Assembly (NCBI RefSeq): GCF_029087225.1
Contig: NZ_JARFJD010000003.1
Span: 97,402-161,401, forward strand
Length of the DNA: 64,000 nucleotides
Source: Limnobacter olei
Lineage (GTDB): Bacteria > Pseudomonadota > Gammaproteobacteria > Burkholderiales > Burkholderiaceae_B
Direction: 5' to 3'
Made by a program: the position numbers and the translations under genes. Positions within the stretch are counted from its first letter, which is position 1. Every line of letters begins with the position of its first letter. The notes below the pieces were generated by a model. That model had not been told where the DNA came from. It saw nothing but the letters and a program-made list of their open reading frames with translations, and searched no databases. This document shows positions 36,750 through 46,404 of this stretch, piece after piece.

Positions 36750-37733
36750 GTGAAGCAACTGAAAGAACTGATCGAAGCCAACCGCAACAAACTCAAGCTT
36801 GACTGGCTGGCCGGTTTAAATGGTGGTGACCGCCACCTGGATCTTCAGTGTTTTGCTTCCTCTGATCTCGTAGGTCACCTCAACACCATTCACCCGGGTC
36901 GCATCCAGGTATTTGGTCGACAGGAAATCGAATATTTCGCCCGCATTAGCGACGAACGCAAAAAACACCAAATCGACAAGCTGATTGAAGGCGATCCACC
37001 CGCTGTCATCGTGGCGGAATCATTTCAACCGCACCCACTGCTGAAAACCGCCTGCGACGAATCCAACATTCCCCTGCTCGCCACACCCCTGTCGGCCGCC
37101 GAAATCATCGACTTTCTGCGCGTGTATATCAACAAATGGCTCGCCCCCACCACCATGATGCATGGCGTTTTCATGGATGTGCTGGGCATGGGCGTGCTCA
37201 TATGTGGCGAATCAGGTTTGGGCAAAAGCGAACTGGGCCTGGAATTGATTTCACGCGGGCATGGCCTGGTGGCTGACGACGTGGTGGAGTTCTCGCGCGT
37301 GGCCCCCAACTACATTGAAGGCCGCTGCCCGGAACTGATTCGCAACCTGATGGAAGTGCGCGGCGTAGGCCTGCTCGACATCAAGGCTATTTTTGGTGAA
37401 ACCGCGGTTCGCCGAAAAATGCGGTTGAAACTGATTGTGCACCTGGTGCGCAAAGCCTCGCTTGAATTGCACCAGGAACGCTTGGTGACCGAGCAGCAAT
37501 TCCAGGAAGTATTGGGCCTGCCCATTCGCAAAGCCATATTGCCAGTGGCAGCAGGCCGTAACCTGGCCGTGCTTCTGGAGGCCGCGGTCCGTAACACCAT
37601 TTTGCAAATGCGGGGCATCAATACACTGGACGAGTTCATGGTGCGTCAACAAAAAGCCATGCTCAGTGAGTTGGGTGGCATCGACCACCTCCAGGTTGAC
37701 CCCGACACTGAAACGGACATCGGCCATGATTAA
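36750..37733 (+). CDS. hprK: HPr kinase/phosphorylase
   Basis: HprK (327 residues) phosphorylates and dephosphorylates a serine of HPr. The P-loop GESGLGKSELGLE lies near residue 152, followed by the HprK signature region ELIRNLMEVRGVGLLDI. In betaproteobacteria it acts on the PTS-Ntr HPr rather than on sugar uptake. The start is GTG, four bases after the ptsN stop. It overlaps the likely rapZ start by eight bases. Confidence 0.96.
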   Translation: MKQLKELIEANRNKLKLDWLAGLNGGDRHLDLQCFASSDLVGHLNTIHPGRIQVFGRQEIEYFARISDERKKHQIDKLIEGDPPAVIVAESFQPHPLLKTACDESNIPLLATPLSAAEIIDFLRVYINKWLAPTTMMHGVFMDVLGMGVLICGESGLGKSELGLELISRGHGLVADDVVEFSRVAPNYIEGRCPELIRNLMEVRGVGLLDIKAIFGETAVRRKMRLKLIVHLVRKASLELHQERLVTEQQFQEVLGLPIRKAILPVAAGRNLAVLLEAAVRNTILQMRGINTLDEFMVRQQKAMLSELGGIDHLQVDPDTETDIGHD

Positions 37734-38595
37734 CATGAAAGTGGTTTTGGTCACCGGCCTTTCAGGCTCAGGCAAATCAGTTGCAATTCGTGCGCTGGAA
37801 GACTCCCACTTTTACTGCGTTGACAACTTGCCGCCGTCCTTCATTCCGCAAGTCATCCAACGCTTGTCCTCCGAAGGCATCACCCAAATTGCGATTGCGG
37901 CCGACGCTCGCACCGGGCGGGACATTGTCGATGTACCCCAAATTGTCCAGGCCCTGAAAGCCGACGGGACCGATGTGCGCATTCTGTTTCTCGATGCCGA
38001 CGATGAAACCCTGATCACCCGCTACTCGGAAAGCCGCCGACGTCACCCCATGAGCGCACGCCTTGGCGAACAGGCCACGGTGCAAGAATGTGTTGATGCG
38101 GAACGAGAAGCGCTCGAACCGCTGAGAAACATTGCAAGCTGTATTGACACCTCAGCCTTGCAACCCAACGTGCTGCGGCGATGGGTGCTTGAAACTGTGG
38201 AAGAAGAATCGGCCAAACTTACCCTAGTGTTTGAAACTTTTGGTTTCAAAAAGGGCCTGCCTTCCGATGCCGACCTGGTGTTTGATGTGCGCTGCCTGAG
38301 CAACCCCTACTACGACAAAAGCCTGCGCCCCCTGACTGGCAAAGACGTGGAGGTTCAACGCTACATTCAGGCCGACGATCGCAGCGACCCGCTGATCAGC
38401 GACATCGAAACTTATTTGAGAAATTGGTTGCCGTCGTACTTGAATGAACAACGCAGCTATGTCACCGTGGCAATTGGCTGCACTGGTGGCCAGCATCGCT
38501 CGGTGTATGTGGCCGAAACGCTGGCAAAGCGTTTTACCAGCGAACCCCTACCTCAGATCGAGAGTGTTTTGTTGCGGCACCGCAGCCTGGGTTAA
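37726..38595 (+). CDS. rapZ: RNase adapter protein RapZ
   Basis: RapZ (289 residues) is a nucleotide-binding protein; in E. coli it presents the sRNA GlmZ to RNase E to control glucosamine-6-phosphate synthase. Walker A is VTGLSGSGKSVAIRAL, and the C-terminal domain has the conserved AIGCTGGQHRSVY. Two starts are close: ATG 37726 (overlapping hprK) and ATG 37735. The last 48 bases overlap the 3' end of mutY on the other strand. Confidence 0.94.
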   Translation: MINMKVVLVTGLSGSGKSVAIRALEDSHFYCVDNLPPSFIPQVIQRLSSEGITQIAIAADARTGRDIVDVPQIVQALKADGTDVRILFLDADDETLITRYSESRRRHPMSARLGEQATVQECVDAEREALEPLRNIASCIDTSALQPNVLRRWVLETVEEESAKLTLVFETFGFKKGLPSDADLVFDVRCLSNPYYDKSLRPLTGKDVEVQRYIQADDRSDPLISDIETYLRNWLPSYLNEQRSYVTVAIGCTGGQHRSVYVAETLAKRFTSEPLPQIESVLLRHRSLG

Positions 38596-39669
38596 CACCC
38601 GTACCTGACCAAGCAGTTTGTGAACAATTTTGGGCACTGGTTTGTCACCAACCGAGTAGCAAGCTGCCCATGCGCCGGGCACTTTCAGACGCAACACCTT
38701 GAAATGCATTTTGCGGTGGGTTAATTCATGTACCAGCCAAGGTTGGCCCAGCAAACCGGGCAACTGTTGCTCAATGTCAGCACAGTGCGCCTGCAAGCCA
38801 TAGTGTTCAACCCAGGCAATTGCAATTCGGGTTAAGCCTGCAAAATCAGGCTGACTATCGCAAGCTTCAAGTGGCGTGGTCCACAAGCCCTGCCAAATAC
38901 CTTTCTCCGTTTGCAGTTCAAGCAGCACTCCACCGCCCTCGTCTTCCACAATCAAGCTGACAAAATACAATTCGGGTCGAGCCTTTTTAGGCTTTGGGGT
39001 AGGCAACAAGCCCACCATGCCTTTTGCCAAAGCCACACAACTTTGCATCAAGGGGCAGGCCGAGCAGGCCGGGTTGCGCGGTACGCAGCAGGTGGCCCCA
39101 AGGTCCATTAAGGCCTGGTTGTAAACTCCCGGTTGTTGGGCTGGCACATTGGCATCGGCAATTCCCCACAAAGTTTTCTTGATCGTGGTTTGCTCCGGGT
39201 AACCTTCGATTCCGTAGTACCTGCAAAACACCCGTTTTACGTTCCCATCCAGAATGGGCGCCTGCACACCATAAGCCAGTGATGCTATTGCACCTGCAGT
39301 GGACTGACCAATGCCGGGCAAACTTTCAAGCTCGCTCACCGTTCGCGGAAACTGCCCCCCGAAACGAGCCACAACCTGCTTGGCACAGGCGTGCAAATTA
39401 CGCGCGCGGGTGTAATAACCCAAACCCGCCCACAGCTGCATCACGTCCTGTTCCGGGGCGGCGGCCAAATCAGAAACCGTTGGGTAAGCCTGCAAAAAAC
39501 GGGTGTAATAGCCCAGCACGGTGGTCACCTGGGTTTGCTGTAACATCACCTCACTAAGCCACACCTTGTAAGCATCTCCTGTGTGCTGCCAGGGCAGGGT
39601 TTGACGGCCGTGCTGCTTTTGCCAACGCACCAGCACCTCGCCAAATGGCTTTCCTTTCATCGGATTCAT
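38548..39669 (-). CDS. mutY: A/G-specific adenine DNA glycosylase
   Basis: MutY (373 residues) removes adenine mispaired with 8-oxoguanine. It has the helix-hairpin-helix and GPD region (LPGIGQSTAGAIASLAYG), and four cysteines of the [4Fe-4S] loop in the C-X6-C-X2-C-X5-C pattern (CVPRNPACSACPLMQSC). A NUDIX-like C-terminal domain reads 8-oxoG. ATG 39669, seven bases after the mutM stop, is preferred to a longer start at 39696 that would overlap mutM. The 3' end overlaps rapZ by 48 bases. Confidence 0.96.
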   Translation of the reverse strand: MNPMKGKPFGEVLVRWQKQHGRQTLPWQHTGDAYKVWLSEVMLQQTQVTTVLGYYTRFLQAYPTVSDLAAAPEQDVMQLWAGLGYYTRARNLHACAKQVVARFGGQFPRTVSELESLPGIGQSTAGAIASLAYGVQAPILDGNVKRVFCRYYGIEGYPEQTTIKKTLWGIADANVPAQQPGVYNQALMDLGATCCVPRNPACSACPLMQSCVALAKGMVGLLPTPKPKKARPELYFVSLIVEDEGGGVLLELQTEKGIWQGLWTTPLEACDSQPDFAGLTRIAIAWVEHYGLQAHCADIEQQLPGLLGQPWLVHELTHRKMHFKVLRLKVPGAWAACYSVGDKPVPKIVHKLLGQVRVLTQAAVPQQNTLDLR

Positions 39670-39676
39670 GGCTCGC

Positions 39677-40495
39677 TCATTCCTGGCATTGCGCACAATA
39701 AAACGTGCTGCGCTGATTCATCACACGCCTCTTCACCGTTGAGCCGCAGCGCTTGCAGGGCAGCCCCTCGCGGCCATACACATCACAATGCAATTGAAAA
39801 TGTCCCAACTCGCCATCAATGGCCTGAAAATTACGCAAAGTGGAACCACCCCGCTCAATCGCCTCAGTCAACACAGCCACAACCGCTGCATGCAATGCCT
39901 GCACATTCGCTTTGCTTAAGCGCCCTGCTGCTTTGCCAGGGCGAATCGCACTGCGAAACAAGGCCTCGCAGGCGTAAATATTGCCCACGCCAACCACAGC
40001 AAACCCACTTAACAACAAGGCCTTGATCGACACTTTTTTGCCTCGCGTGGCCTTGAAAAATGAGTCGGGCGTGAATGCCTCACTGAAAGGCTCGGGCCCC
40101 AGTTTTGCAAACCGTATAAAACTGTTTTCCCAACCAGGCACTTTTTCGACGTACTCCACGCTGCCAAAGCGACGCGGATCGTTGTAGCGCAACACCTTGT
40201 CCCCGAAGTTCCATTCAATGTGATCGTGCTTGTCCCACGGAGTACTGGCACTCACAATTTTCATGGAACCCGACATACCCAAATGCACCACCAACACTTG
40301 CCCACCGAAATCCATCAACATGTATTTCGAGCGGCGCTCCACGCCTTGCAATATCTGCTTTACACAACTTTGCACTTGAACCGGCACGGGCCAACGCAAA
40401 CGGGGTTGCCGCACGGTGCAAGCCAGCAGGCGCTGCCCTGTGAAATGCAGGTCTACGCCTCTTTTGGTGATTTCTACCTCGGGTAATTCAGGCAT
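39677..40495 (-). CDS. mutM: Formamidopyrimidine-DNA glycosylase
   Basis: MutM/Fpg (272 residues) excises 8-oxoguanine and nicks the strand. The catalytic N-terminal proline and glutamate are in MPELPEVEITKRG, and the C-terminal zinc finger is seen in LPCKRCGSTVKRR with FYCAQCQE. It is encoded directly before mutY, so the two base-excision enzymes for 8-oxoG damage are paired in one operon, divergent from the TPR lipoprotein gene. Confidence 0.97.
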   Translation of the reverse strand: MPELPEVEITKRGVDLHFTGQRLLACTVRQPRLRWPVPVQVQSCVKQILQGVERRSKYMLMDFGGQVLVVHLGMSGSMKIVSASTPWDKHDHIEWNFGDKVLRYNDPRRFGSVEYVEKVPGWENSFIRFAKLGPEPFSEAFTPDSFFKATRGKKVSIKALLLSGFAVVGVGNIYACEALFRSAIRPGKAAGRLSKANVQALHAAVVAVLTEAIERGGSTLRNFQAIDGELGHFQLHCDVYGREGLPCKRCGSTVKRRVMNQRSTFYCAQCQE

Positions 40496-40574
40496 AAGCT
40501 AAAGCGCGCACGCGCATCTGTTAATGTGATAAAAATAAACGTGGATTCACCAGCTTTTCATTGGGTTCAACAGT

Positions 40575-42353
40575 ATGACTTGTTTTAAATGGACCATCGC
40601 AGGCCCGGTATTTTTTCTGGCAGCCATCCTGACCACAGGCTGCGCCACCGTGCCCGCTGAACAGGGCGAACCAGCGCAACAGAAAATGTCTGCCGAGCAA
40701 AAGGCCTATGAAGCCCGTGTGGCCGACATGGTGAAACAAGACCCGCTGTTTGCCCTGCTTACTGCTGAAATTGCCAGCCAACGCGGTGACACTTATTCTG
40801 CCACGCTGGCATACACCGAGGCGGCCAAACAACAGCGCAATCCCGATCTTGCAAAAAGGGCGGTGGAAATCAGCCTGGCTGAAGGCCAATTGGACCTGGC
40901 CTTGAACGCAGCCCAAGTGTGGTCTGAATTATCACCCGGTGACAAACAAGCCAGCCGCTCCATCATGCTGCTGCAACTGGGCACCAATCGGGTCGATGAG
41001 GCAATGCCTGCACTCAAGGCTTTCTTGGCCGATGTGCAAACCGCCGAGACCGCAAACCCGGGGCTTGGGGGTTCCAGCACCGAGAAAGTTGCGCTGGACA
41101 TGCTTCAACGCATCCCGGACAAAAACAAAGCGTACCAAACCGGTATCGAGCTGTTCGGCAACAATGCCGATGATCTGGAAGCACAAACCTTGCTCGCCCA
41201 ACTTGCCAACAATTCCGAGTTGTACCCACAGGCAGTGGGCCACATGGAAAATGTGCTGCGCAAGTCCCCACAAGAACGCTTTTATGTGCTGATGGCCCAG
41301 TTCATGGAAAAACGCGACGGCAACCTGGATGCCGCCATGAAACTGGTCAACGAGCAGGCGCAGCTGCACCCCAACTGGTTTGGTGCGCGCCTTTACCTGG
41401 CTCGCAACCACACGCAGCTTGGGCAGTGGGCGCAAGCGCGGCAACGGTTTGCGGAAATGATCGAGCTTCAACCCGACAACATTCCCCTGTATTCCAGCCA
41501 GGGCTTTGTACTTACACAGCTCAAAGACTACAAAGCCGCCGAGCAGCACTTCAAGATTTATCTGGACAAAACCGCCCCAGCCGAGCGCCAGAACGAATCG
41601 CTGATACACGCCACGCTGTCTGACATGGCACTTGAACGCAAAGACTATGCGGCCGCTCTGAAGTGGTTGGATACTGCGCCCAATGCAGCCGACAATCTGG
41701 ACATACAGTTGAAAAAATCAGCCTTGTTCGAAAAACAGGGCAATGCATTGTCCGCCAAGCGGGTACTGAATCAATTCAAACCCAAGAACGAAGATGAGTC
41801 TGTGCGACTGGCACTGGCGAAATCGCAACTCGCAGAATCGCAAAAGGCGCCCGCTGAAGCCGCCACCGAACTTGAACTGGCCTTACTGAAATTCCCGGAC
41901 CAACCCGACCTGCTTTACGAGCGTGCCATGGTGGCTGAGCGGCAAGACGACCTGCCGCGTGTGGAGCAGTTCTTAAAGCGCCTTATCGCAGTTCGCCCTG
42001 AAAACCCACACGGCTACAATGCTTTGGGCTACACCTGGGCCGAGAATAATATTCGGCTGGAAGAAGCTTACGAGTTGATTAAAAAGGCAGTAGAACTGGC
42101 TCCCAACGACCCCTTCATTCTCGATTCACTGGGCTGGGTGCATTACCGCTTGGGCAAGCTAGACAGTGCCGAAGCAACTTTACAAAAAGCGTTTGGTCTG
42201 CGTCAGGACGAAGAAATCGGCCTGCACTTGCTTGAAGTGTTGCTTAAGTCTGGAAAAAAAGAAGAAGCACGTCAACTGGGTAGCCGCTTGACCGTTCGTT
42301 ACCCCGACAGCAAAGCAGTGAAAAAACTGGTTCAACAGCTTGAGGGAATTTAA
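40575..42353 (+). CDS. TPR-repeat outer membrane lipoprotein, function unknown
   Basis: The 592-residue protein has a lipoprotein signal ending LTTGC (C23) and then tandem TPR helices over almost the whole length, with clear repeats such as HGYNALGYTWAENNIRLEEA and LDSLGWVHYRLGKLDSAEA near the end. TPR lipoproteins in this place, upstream of lolB and ispE, are conserved in Burkholderiales. They may act as scaffolds in outer membrane assembly, but no specific function is shown by the sequence. It ends four bases before the lolB start. Confidence 0.85.
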   Translation: MTCFKWTIAGPVFFLAAILTTGCATVPAEQGEPAQQKMSAEQKAYEARVADMVKQDPLFALLTAEIASQRGDTYSATLAYTEAAKQQRNPDLAKRAVEISLAEGQLDLALNAAQVWSELSPGDKQASRSIMLLQLGTNRVDEAMPALKAFLADVQTAETANPGLGGSSTEKVALDMLQRIPDKNKAYQTGIELFGNNADDLEAQTLLAQLANNSELYPQAVGHMENVLRKSPQERFYVLMAQFMEKRDGNLDAAMKLVNEQAQLHPNWFGARLYLARNHTQLGQWAQARQRFAEMIELQPDNIPLYSSQGFVLTQLKDYKAAEQHFKIYLDKTAPAERQNESLIHATLSDMALERKDYAAALKWLDTAPNAADNLDIQLKKSALFEKQGNALSAKRVLNQFKPKNEDESVRLALAKSQLAESQKAPAEAATELELALLKFPDQPDLLYERAMVAERQDDLPRVEQFLKRLIAVRPENPHGYNALGYTWAENNIRLEEAYELIKKAVELAPNDPFILDSLGWVHYRLGKLDSAEATLQKAFGLRQDEEIGLHLLEVLLKSGKKEEARQLGSRLTVRYPDSKAVKKLVQQLEGI

Positions 42354-42357
42354 GTTC

Positions 42358-42927
42358 ATGGCTTTATCAACATTGCGCCTGGCCTGTATCGGCTTGATCG
42401 GTGCAAGCCTGGCTGCCTGCAGCACCTTGGGTCAAAACCCAAGCACTGAAGTGGATTGCAAGTCGATCCAGTCAAGCTGCCACTACGGACGTTTTGGGCT
42501 TATCTGGAAAGTTGAACAAGCCGACGGGAAAATTGAAGCTGATTCCATTTCGGGCACCTATGAATGGCGTTCGGGCCGCACTGGGCCAAGCCAAGCCCCT
42601 GAAATTGCCTACCTGGAAGTCAACTCTACACTGGGTCCTTCGCTGGGCAGCGCAAAACGCCTGGGTAACTTTTACGAAGTTCGGGCCGCCGATGGCCGGG
42701 TGTATTTGGCCAAAGACTGGCAAAGCCTGTTCGATTTGATGTTTCCGGTTGAACTGCCTGCTGAAGCCTTGGTGCAGTGGATGGAAAACCCGAATCCCAA
42801 TGAATTACCTACACTGCCCACCAACTGGGCTTGGGAAAACCAGAATGGCCGATACCGCGTGGTGTTTATCGAAAACAATACCTCGGGCCGTATCGACCTG
42901 ATTCCGCAAGGCACCTTGGGCAAATAA
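42358..42927 (+). CDS. lolB: Outer membrane lipoprotein localisation factor LolB
   Basis: LolB (189 residues) is the outer membrane receptor that takes lipoproteins from LolA and inserts them in the membrane. The signal ends LAAC. The mature part shows FGLIWKVEQADGKIEADSISGTYEW-type strand pattern, here starting HYGRFGLIWKV, and the late YRVVFIENN. LolB diverges strongly, so the placement between a TPR lipoprotein gene and ispE is an important part of the evidence. ATG 42358 is chosen for its direct signal peptide start. Confidence 0.88.
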   Translation: MALSTLRLACIGLIGASLAACSTLGQNPSTEVDCKSIQSSCHYGRFGLIWKVEQADGKIEADSISGTYEWRSGRTGPSQAPEIAYLEVNSTLGPSLGSAKRLGNFYEVRAADGRVYLAKDWQSLFDLMFPVELPAEALVQWMENPNPNELPTLPTNWAWENQNGRYRVVFIENNTSGRIDLIPQGTLGK

Positions 42928-42930
42928 AGC

Positions 42931-43848
42931 GTGAACGTCCCCAGCCCGGCCATACTCTCGGCCTTTTCGCCAGCCAAAATCAATCTGTTTTTGCACGTCA
43001 CCGGCCGAAGGGCCGATGGTTACCACCTACTCCAAAGTATTTTTTGCCCAATCACGCTGGGTGACCAACTATCCGTGTCAGTGCAAACCAATTCAAGCCG
43101 TGAATTGGTCGTTCAGCGAAGTGGTGACCTAGTTCACATTCCTGAAGAAATTGACCTGACAGTTCGCGCCTGCAAGGCCTTTTATGCCCACGCCAACATT
43201 GGAATGGGCTACGCAGTGACTATTCATGTCAACAAACAAATTCCGGAACAGGCTGGCTTGGGTGGCGGCAGCAGCAACGCTGCCGCTGTACTGCGCCTGC
43301 TGCAACGGCACCACCAAAACCCGATTGAACCTGAACAACTGGCTGCGATTGGCCTGACGCTAGGGGCTGATGTGCCCTTCTTTCTCCAGGACAGCAGTGC
43401 TTTTGTCGAAGGCATTGGCGAGGCAATCACGCCAATTCCAGGCATTTCAGGGCATTTAATTGTCTACAAACCGCCACTTTCTTGCCCCACGCCCAAAATA
43501 TTTAGCGATCCGCAATTGACACGCAACTCAAGTGACGTCAAAATAGCGGTCTTCGATTCGGCCCGCCGAATGAATAGTGAGTTGATGGCTTGCTTGCAAG
43601 CCAACACACAGAATGCTTTGCAAGCTGTTGTGTCACGCAACTACCCGGAATGGGAACAGCAGTTTGGTGTTTTCTCAAACTGTGTTGCAAAGCTCAACCC
43701 GCAATTGATTCGAATGTCAGGTTCCGGCTCCGCCATGTTTGCTTTGTTTGCCAGCCCAAGCCAACTCAGCACCGCAATGGCAGCAGTCGCCGATGCGCCT
43801 GAATTACAGCGTGGGCAGTTGTTTGAATGCAAAATCAAACCAAGCTGA
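42931..43848 (+). CDS. ispE: 4-diphosphocytidyl-2-C-methyl-D-erythritol kinase
   Basis: IspE (305 residues) is a GHMP kinase of the MEP isoprenoid pathway. It shows FSPAKINLFLHVTGRRADG near the N-terminus and the ATP-binding PEQAGLGGGSSNAAAVL. The start is GTG three bases after the lolB stop, with a poor ribosome binding site, so translation may be coupled. The tRNA-Gln gene follows after 15 bases. Confidence 0.97.
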   Translation: MNVPSPAILSAFSPAKINLFLHVTGRRADGYHLLQSIFCPITLGDQLSVSVQTNSSRELVVQRSGDLVHIPEEIDLTVRACKAFYAHANIGMGYAVTIHVNKQIPEQAGLGGGSSNAAAVLRLLQRHHQNPIEPEQLAAIGLTLGADVPFFLQDSSAFVEGIGEAITPIPGISGHLIVYKPPLSCPTPKIFSDPQLTRNSSDVKIAVFDSARRMNSELMACLQANTQNALQAVVSRNYPEWEQQFGVFSNCVAKLNPQLIRMSGSGSAMFALFASPSQLSTAMAAVADAPELQRGQLFECKIKPS

Positions 43849-43863
43849 ATCGATAAAAGTTTT

Positions 43864-43940
43864 AGGGGAGTCGCCAAGTTGGTTAAGGCACCGGATTTTG
43901 ATTCCGGCATTCGAAGGTTCGAATCCTTCCTCCTCTGCCA
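43864..43940 (+). tRNA. tRNA-Gln (anticodon TTG)
   Basis: A cloverleaf of 77 bases, including an encoded CCA, can be folded. The acceptor arm AGGGGAG pairs with CTCCTCT (one G-U), the anticodon arm is CCGGA/TCCGG with loop TTTTGAT, and the T-arm has GAAGG-TTCGAAT-CCTTC. The anticodon is TTG at 43898-43900, reading CAA and CAG by wobble. It lies between ispE and prs, the usual betaproteobacterial place. A terminator follows within six bases. Confidence 0.97.
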
Positions 43941-43945
43941 AAACC

Positions 43946-43977
43946 AAAGGGCCAGCCACCGGTTGGCCCTTTTTTTA
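43946..43977 (+). terminator. Rho-independent terminator after tRNA-Gln
   Basis: AAAGGGCCAGCC (43946-43957) pairs with GGTTGGCCCTTT (43961-43972) around a three-base loop, followed by a run of T. It would end the lolB-ispE-tRNA transcript. Confidence 0.92.
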
Positions 43978-44013
43978 TTTCGCCAACGCACACGTCAAGC
44001 CCTGGGGTAAACA

Positions 44014-44967
44014 ATGGCAACCGACAGCAGTCTAATGATCTTCACCGGCAATGCGAACCCTGCATTGGCTGAATCAGTGGCCAAACAGCTGAACATTCCG
44101 CTGGGCAAGGCTACAGTAGGTCGTTTCTCAGACGGTGAAGTCATGGTCGAGATCAACGAGAACGTGCGCGGCAAAGACGTGTTTGTACTGCAATCCACGT
44201 GCGCACCCACCAACGACAACCTCATGGAAATGATGGTCATGATCGACGCGCTCAAGCGCGCATCAGCAGGCCGTATTACCGCAGCCATTCCTTACTTCGG
44301 CTATGCCCGTCAAGACCGCCGCGTGCGCTCTTCACGCGTGGCAATTACTGCCAAAGTAGTGGCCAACATGCTGCAGGTTGTAGGCGTTGACCGCGTGCTG
44401 ACCATGGACCTGCACGCCGACCAAATCCAGGGTTTCTTTGACATTCCCGTAGACAACATTTATGCATCGCCTGTTTTGCTCGGCGACGTGTGGAAACAAA
44501 ACCTCGACAACCTGATGGTTGTGTCGCCCGATGTAGGCGGCGTAGTTCGTGCCCGTGCATTGGCAAAACGCCTGAACTGCGATTTGGCCATTATCGACAA
44601 ACGTCGCCCCCGCGCCAACGTGGCGGAAGTAATGAATATTATTGGCGATGTGAAAGACCGCACCTGCGTGATCATGGACGACATGGTCGACACTGCCAAC
44701 ACCCTGTGCAAAGCCGCCGCGGCCCTGAAAGCCAACGGCGCGAAAAAAGTAGTGGCTTACTGTACCCACCCTGTGTTGTCGGGTGGTGCCATTCAACGTG
44801 TTGAAGAATCAGACCTCGACGAACTGGTAGTTACCGATACCATTCCTTTGTCTGAGGAAGCCAACAACAGCAAAACCATTCGTGTTCTGAGTGTTGATGA
44901 ACTGCTGGCCGAAACAATTCGCCGCATCGTTCGCTCTGACTCGGTCAGCTCGCTGTTTATTGATTAA
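44014..44967 (+). CDS. prs: Ribose-phosphate pyrophosphokinase
   Basis: Prs (317 residues) makes PRPP from ribose 5-phosphate and ATP, feeding purine, pyrimidine, histidine and tryptophan synthesis; HisG encoded in this window uses it. The pyrophosphokinase motif [12 protein letters not shown] and the PRPP-binding loop [14 protein letters not shown] are present. Only 36 bases lie between the preceding terminator and the ATG, so its promoter must overlap the terminator or the tRNA, or some read-through occurs. Confidence 0.98.
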   Translation: MATDSSLMIFTGNANPALAESVAKQLNIPLGKATVGRFSDGEVMVEINENVRGKDVFVLQSTCAPTNDNLMEMMVMIDALKRASAGRITAAIPYFGYARQDRRVRSSRVAITAKVVANMLQVVGVDRVLTMDLHADQIQGFFDIPVDNIYASPVLLGDVWKQNLDNLMVVSPDVGGVVRARALAKRLNCDLAIIDKRRPRANVAEVMNIIGDVKDRTCVIMDDMVDTANTLCKAAAALKANGAKKVVAYCTHPVLSGGAIQRVEESDLDELVVTDTIPLSEEANNSKTIRVLSVDELLAETIRRIVRSDSVSSLFID

Positions 44968-45068
44968 GTTTTAGGTAACAAGTTGTTTTGGGCTTTTTTG
45001 CGGACGCCCCCAAGTGCCGCATAACTTGGTTTCACTGGTCGCGGTGAAGTCAAATTTGGAGAATCAAC

Positions 45069-45656
45069 ATGAAAGTAGTTGCAACATCCCGCACAGAGCA
45101 GGGTTCCGGAGCGAGCCGCCGCCTGCGTCGTGCTGGCCAGGTACCTGGCATTGTTTATGGCGCAAATCAGGAAGCTCAGGCTGTGTCAATTGAACACAAC
45201 CCCCTGTGGCACGCAATTCAAAAGGAAAAATTCCACTCCAGTATTCTGGATCTGGAAATCGACGGCAAGTCACAGCAAGTATTGCTGCGCGACTTCCAGT
45301 CACACCCTTACAAGCCACAGTTGCTACACATCGATTTCCAGCGCATCGACGGCAACCAGAAGATCCACATGAATGTGCCTTTGCACTATTCAGGTCACCT
45401 GGAAAGCCCAGCAGTCAAGCTGTATGCCGGTCAGGTTACCTTCGTGGCCAACCAGATCGAAATCGAATGCTTGCCCAAAGACCTGCCAGAATTTATCGCA
45501 GTCGATTGCAGCGTATTGGACGTCACCAAGCGCTCAATCCACGTGACTGATCTGCAGTTCCCTGAAGGTGTAAGCATCCCCAACCACGGTCAGCAAGACC
45601 TGTCGCTGGTTACAGTGAAAATCAAGGCTGGTGCTGCCAAGGGCGGCGACGAGTAA
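45069..45656 (+). CDS. rplY: 50S ribosomal protein L25 (CTC form)
   Basis: This 195-residue L25 has the 5S-rRNA binding domain at 1-95 (SRRLRRAGQVPGIVYG) plus the C-terminal CTC/TL5 domain, so it is the long form. GGAG lies seven bases before the ATG. The 101-base leader after prs has a weak promoter-like pair (TTGCGG at 44998 and CATAAC at 45020, 16-base spacing). A clear terminator follows the gene. Confidence 0.97.
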   Translation: MKVVATSRTEQGSGASRRLRRAGQVPGIVYGANQEAQAVSIEHNPLWHAIQKEKFHSSILDLEIDGKSQQVLLRDFQSHPYKPQLLHIDFQRIDGNQKIHMNVPLHYSGHLESPAVKLYAGQVTFVANQIEIECLPKDLPEFIAVDCSVLDVTKRSIHVTDLQFPEGVSIPNHGQQDLSLVTVKIKAGAAKGGDE

Positions 45657-45681
45657 ACCCTCGAAGTCCATTTAGTACCGG

Positions 45682-45716
45682 AAAAGCCGCTGCACTGAAG
45701 TTCAGCGGCTTTTTTT
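45682..45716 (+). terminator. Rho-independent terminator after rplY
   Basis: An 11-pair stem, AAAAGCCGCTG (45682-45692) with CAGCGGCTTTT (45703-45713), encloses a ten-base loop and leads to a run of seven T. Confidence 0.93.
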
Positions 45717-45762
45717 ATGGGCACAATGTGGGCTCATTTATCAATCAAGCGCAAAACCCGAA

Positions 45763-46395
45763 GTGAACAACACACCCAATTTCGATGAATTGCCATTGGG
45801 CGATCAAATCAAACAAGTGATCGCACAACTGCCCACAAGCACGGTCAGCCTTGGTGAAATTCTAGACCTGGTGGGCCGCGACGGCATGCTTCTATTGGTG
45901 GCATTTCTCACGCTAGTGTTTATGGTGCCAGTATCAATTCCGGGGGTCAGCACCATTTTTGGCGCAGCCATTTTGTTGATTGGCATCAGCAGAATTTTCG
46001 GTCGAACTTTGTGGTTACCCAAGCGCTTCAAAGAACGCGCCCTACCCGCCGACAAACTGCGCACTGCGCTTGAAAAAGGCCTGGTGTGGATTCCTCGTCT
46101 TGAAAAAATCAGCAAACCCCACCGCATGGCTTGGCTAACCACAGGCCGAGGCATGAACATCATCAACGATGGCGGTTTGATTCTGGGCGCCGTGTTACTG
46201 ATGGCACCCTTTGGCTTCATTCCGTTCTCCAACACCGTGCCGGGCGTTGCCCTGCTGTTTCTTGCCGTGGGCCTGATTCAACGCGACGGTACAGCTGTGC
46301 TGTTGGGGCATTTGGCCAATGTGGCCTCAATTGTGTACTTCGGCGTGCTAATTGGTGGCGGCGGCATGATGATTCAAAACATGTTGCAAAACTGA
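45763..46395 (+). CDS. exoD: ExoD-family membrane protein
   Basis: This 210-residue protein matches the ExoD family, named after a rhizobial gene affecting exopolysaccharide production and alkali tolerance; the molecular function is not known. It has about four membrane helices and the family blocks VSLGEILDLVGRDGMLL, FMVPVSIPGVSTIFG and LLMAPFGFIPFSNTVPG. The start is GTG. It lies behind the rplY terminator and converges with the Lrp-type gene, breaking the common rplY-pth order. Confidence 0.88.
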   Translation: MNNTPNFDELPLGDQIKQVIAQLPTSTVSLGEILDLVGRDGMLLLVAFLTLVFMVPVSIPGVSTIFGAAILLIGISRIFGRTLWLPKRFKERALPADKLRTALEKGLVWIPRLEKISKPHRMAWLTTGRGMNIINDGGLILGAVLLMAPFGFIPFSNTVPGVALLFLAVGLIQRDGTAVLLGHLANVASIVYFGVLIGGGGMMIQNMLQN

Positions 46396-46404
46396 GCTTG
46401 CAAG

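Noticed and set aside
44968-45068. Ribosomal-protein leader or riboswitch before rplY
   Set aside because: Two weak stems can be drawn but no conserved leader motif is recognisable, and L25 leaders of this kind are not known to me.
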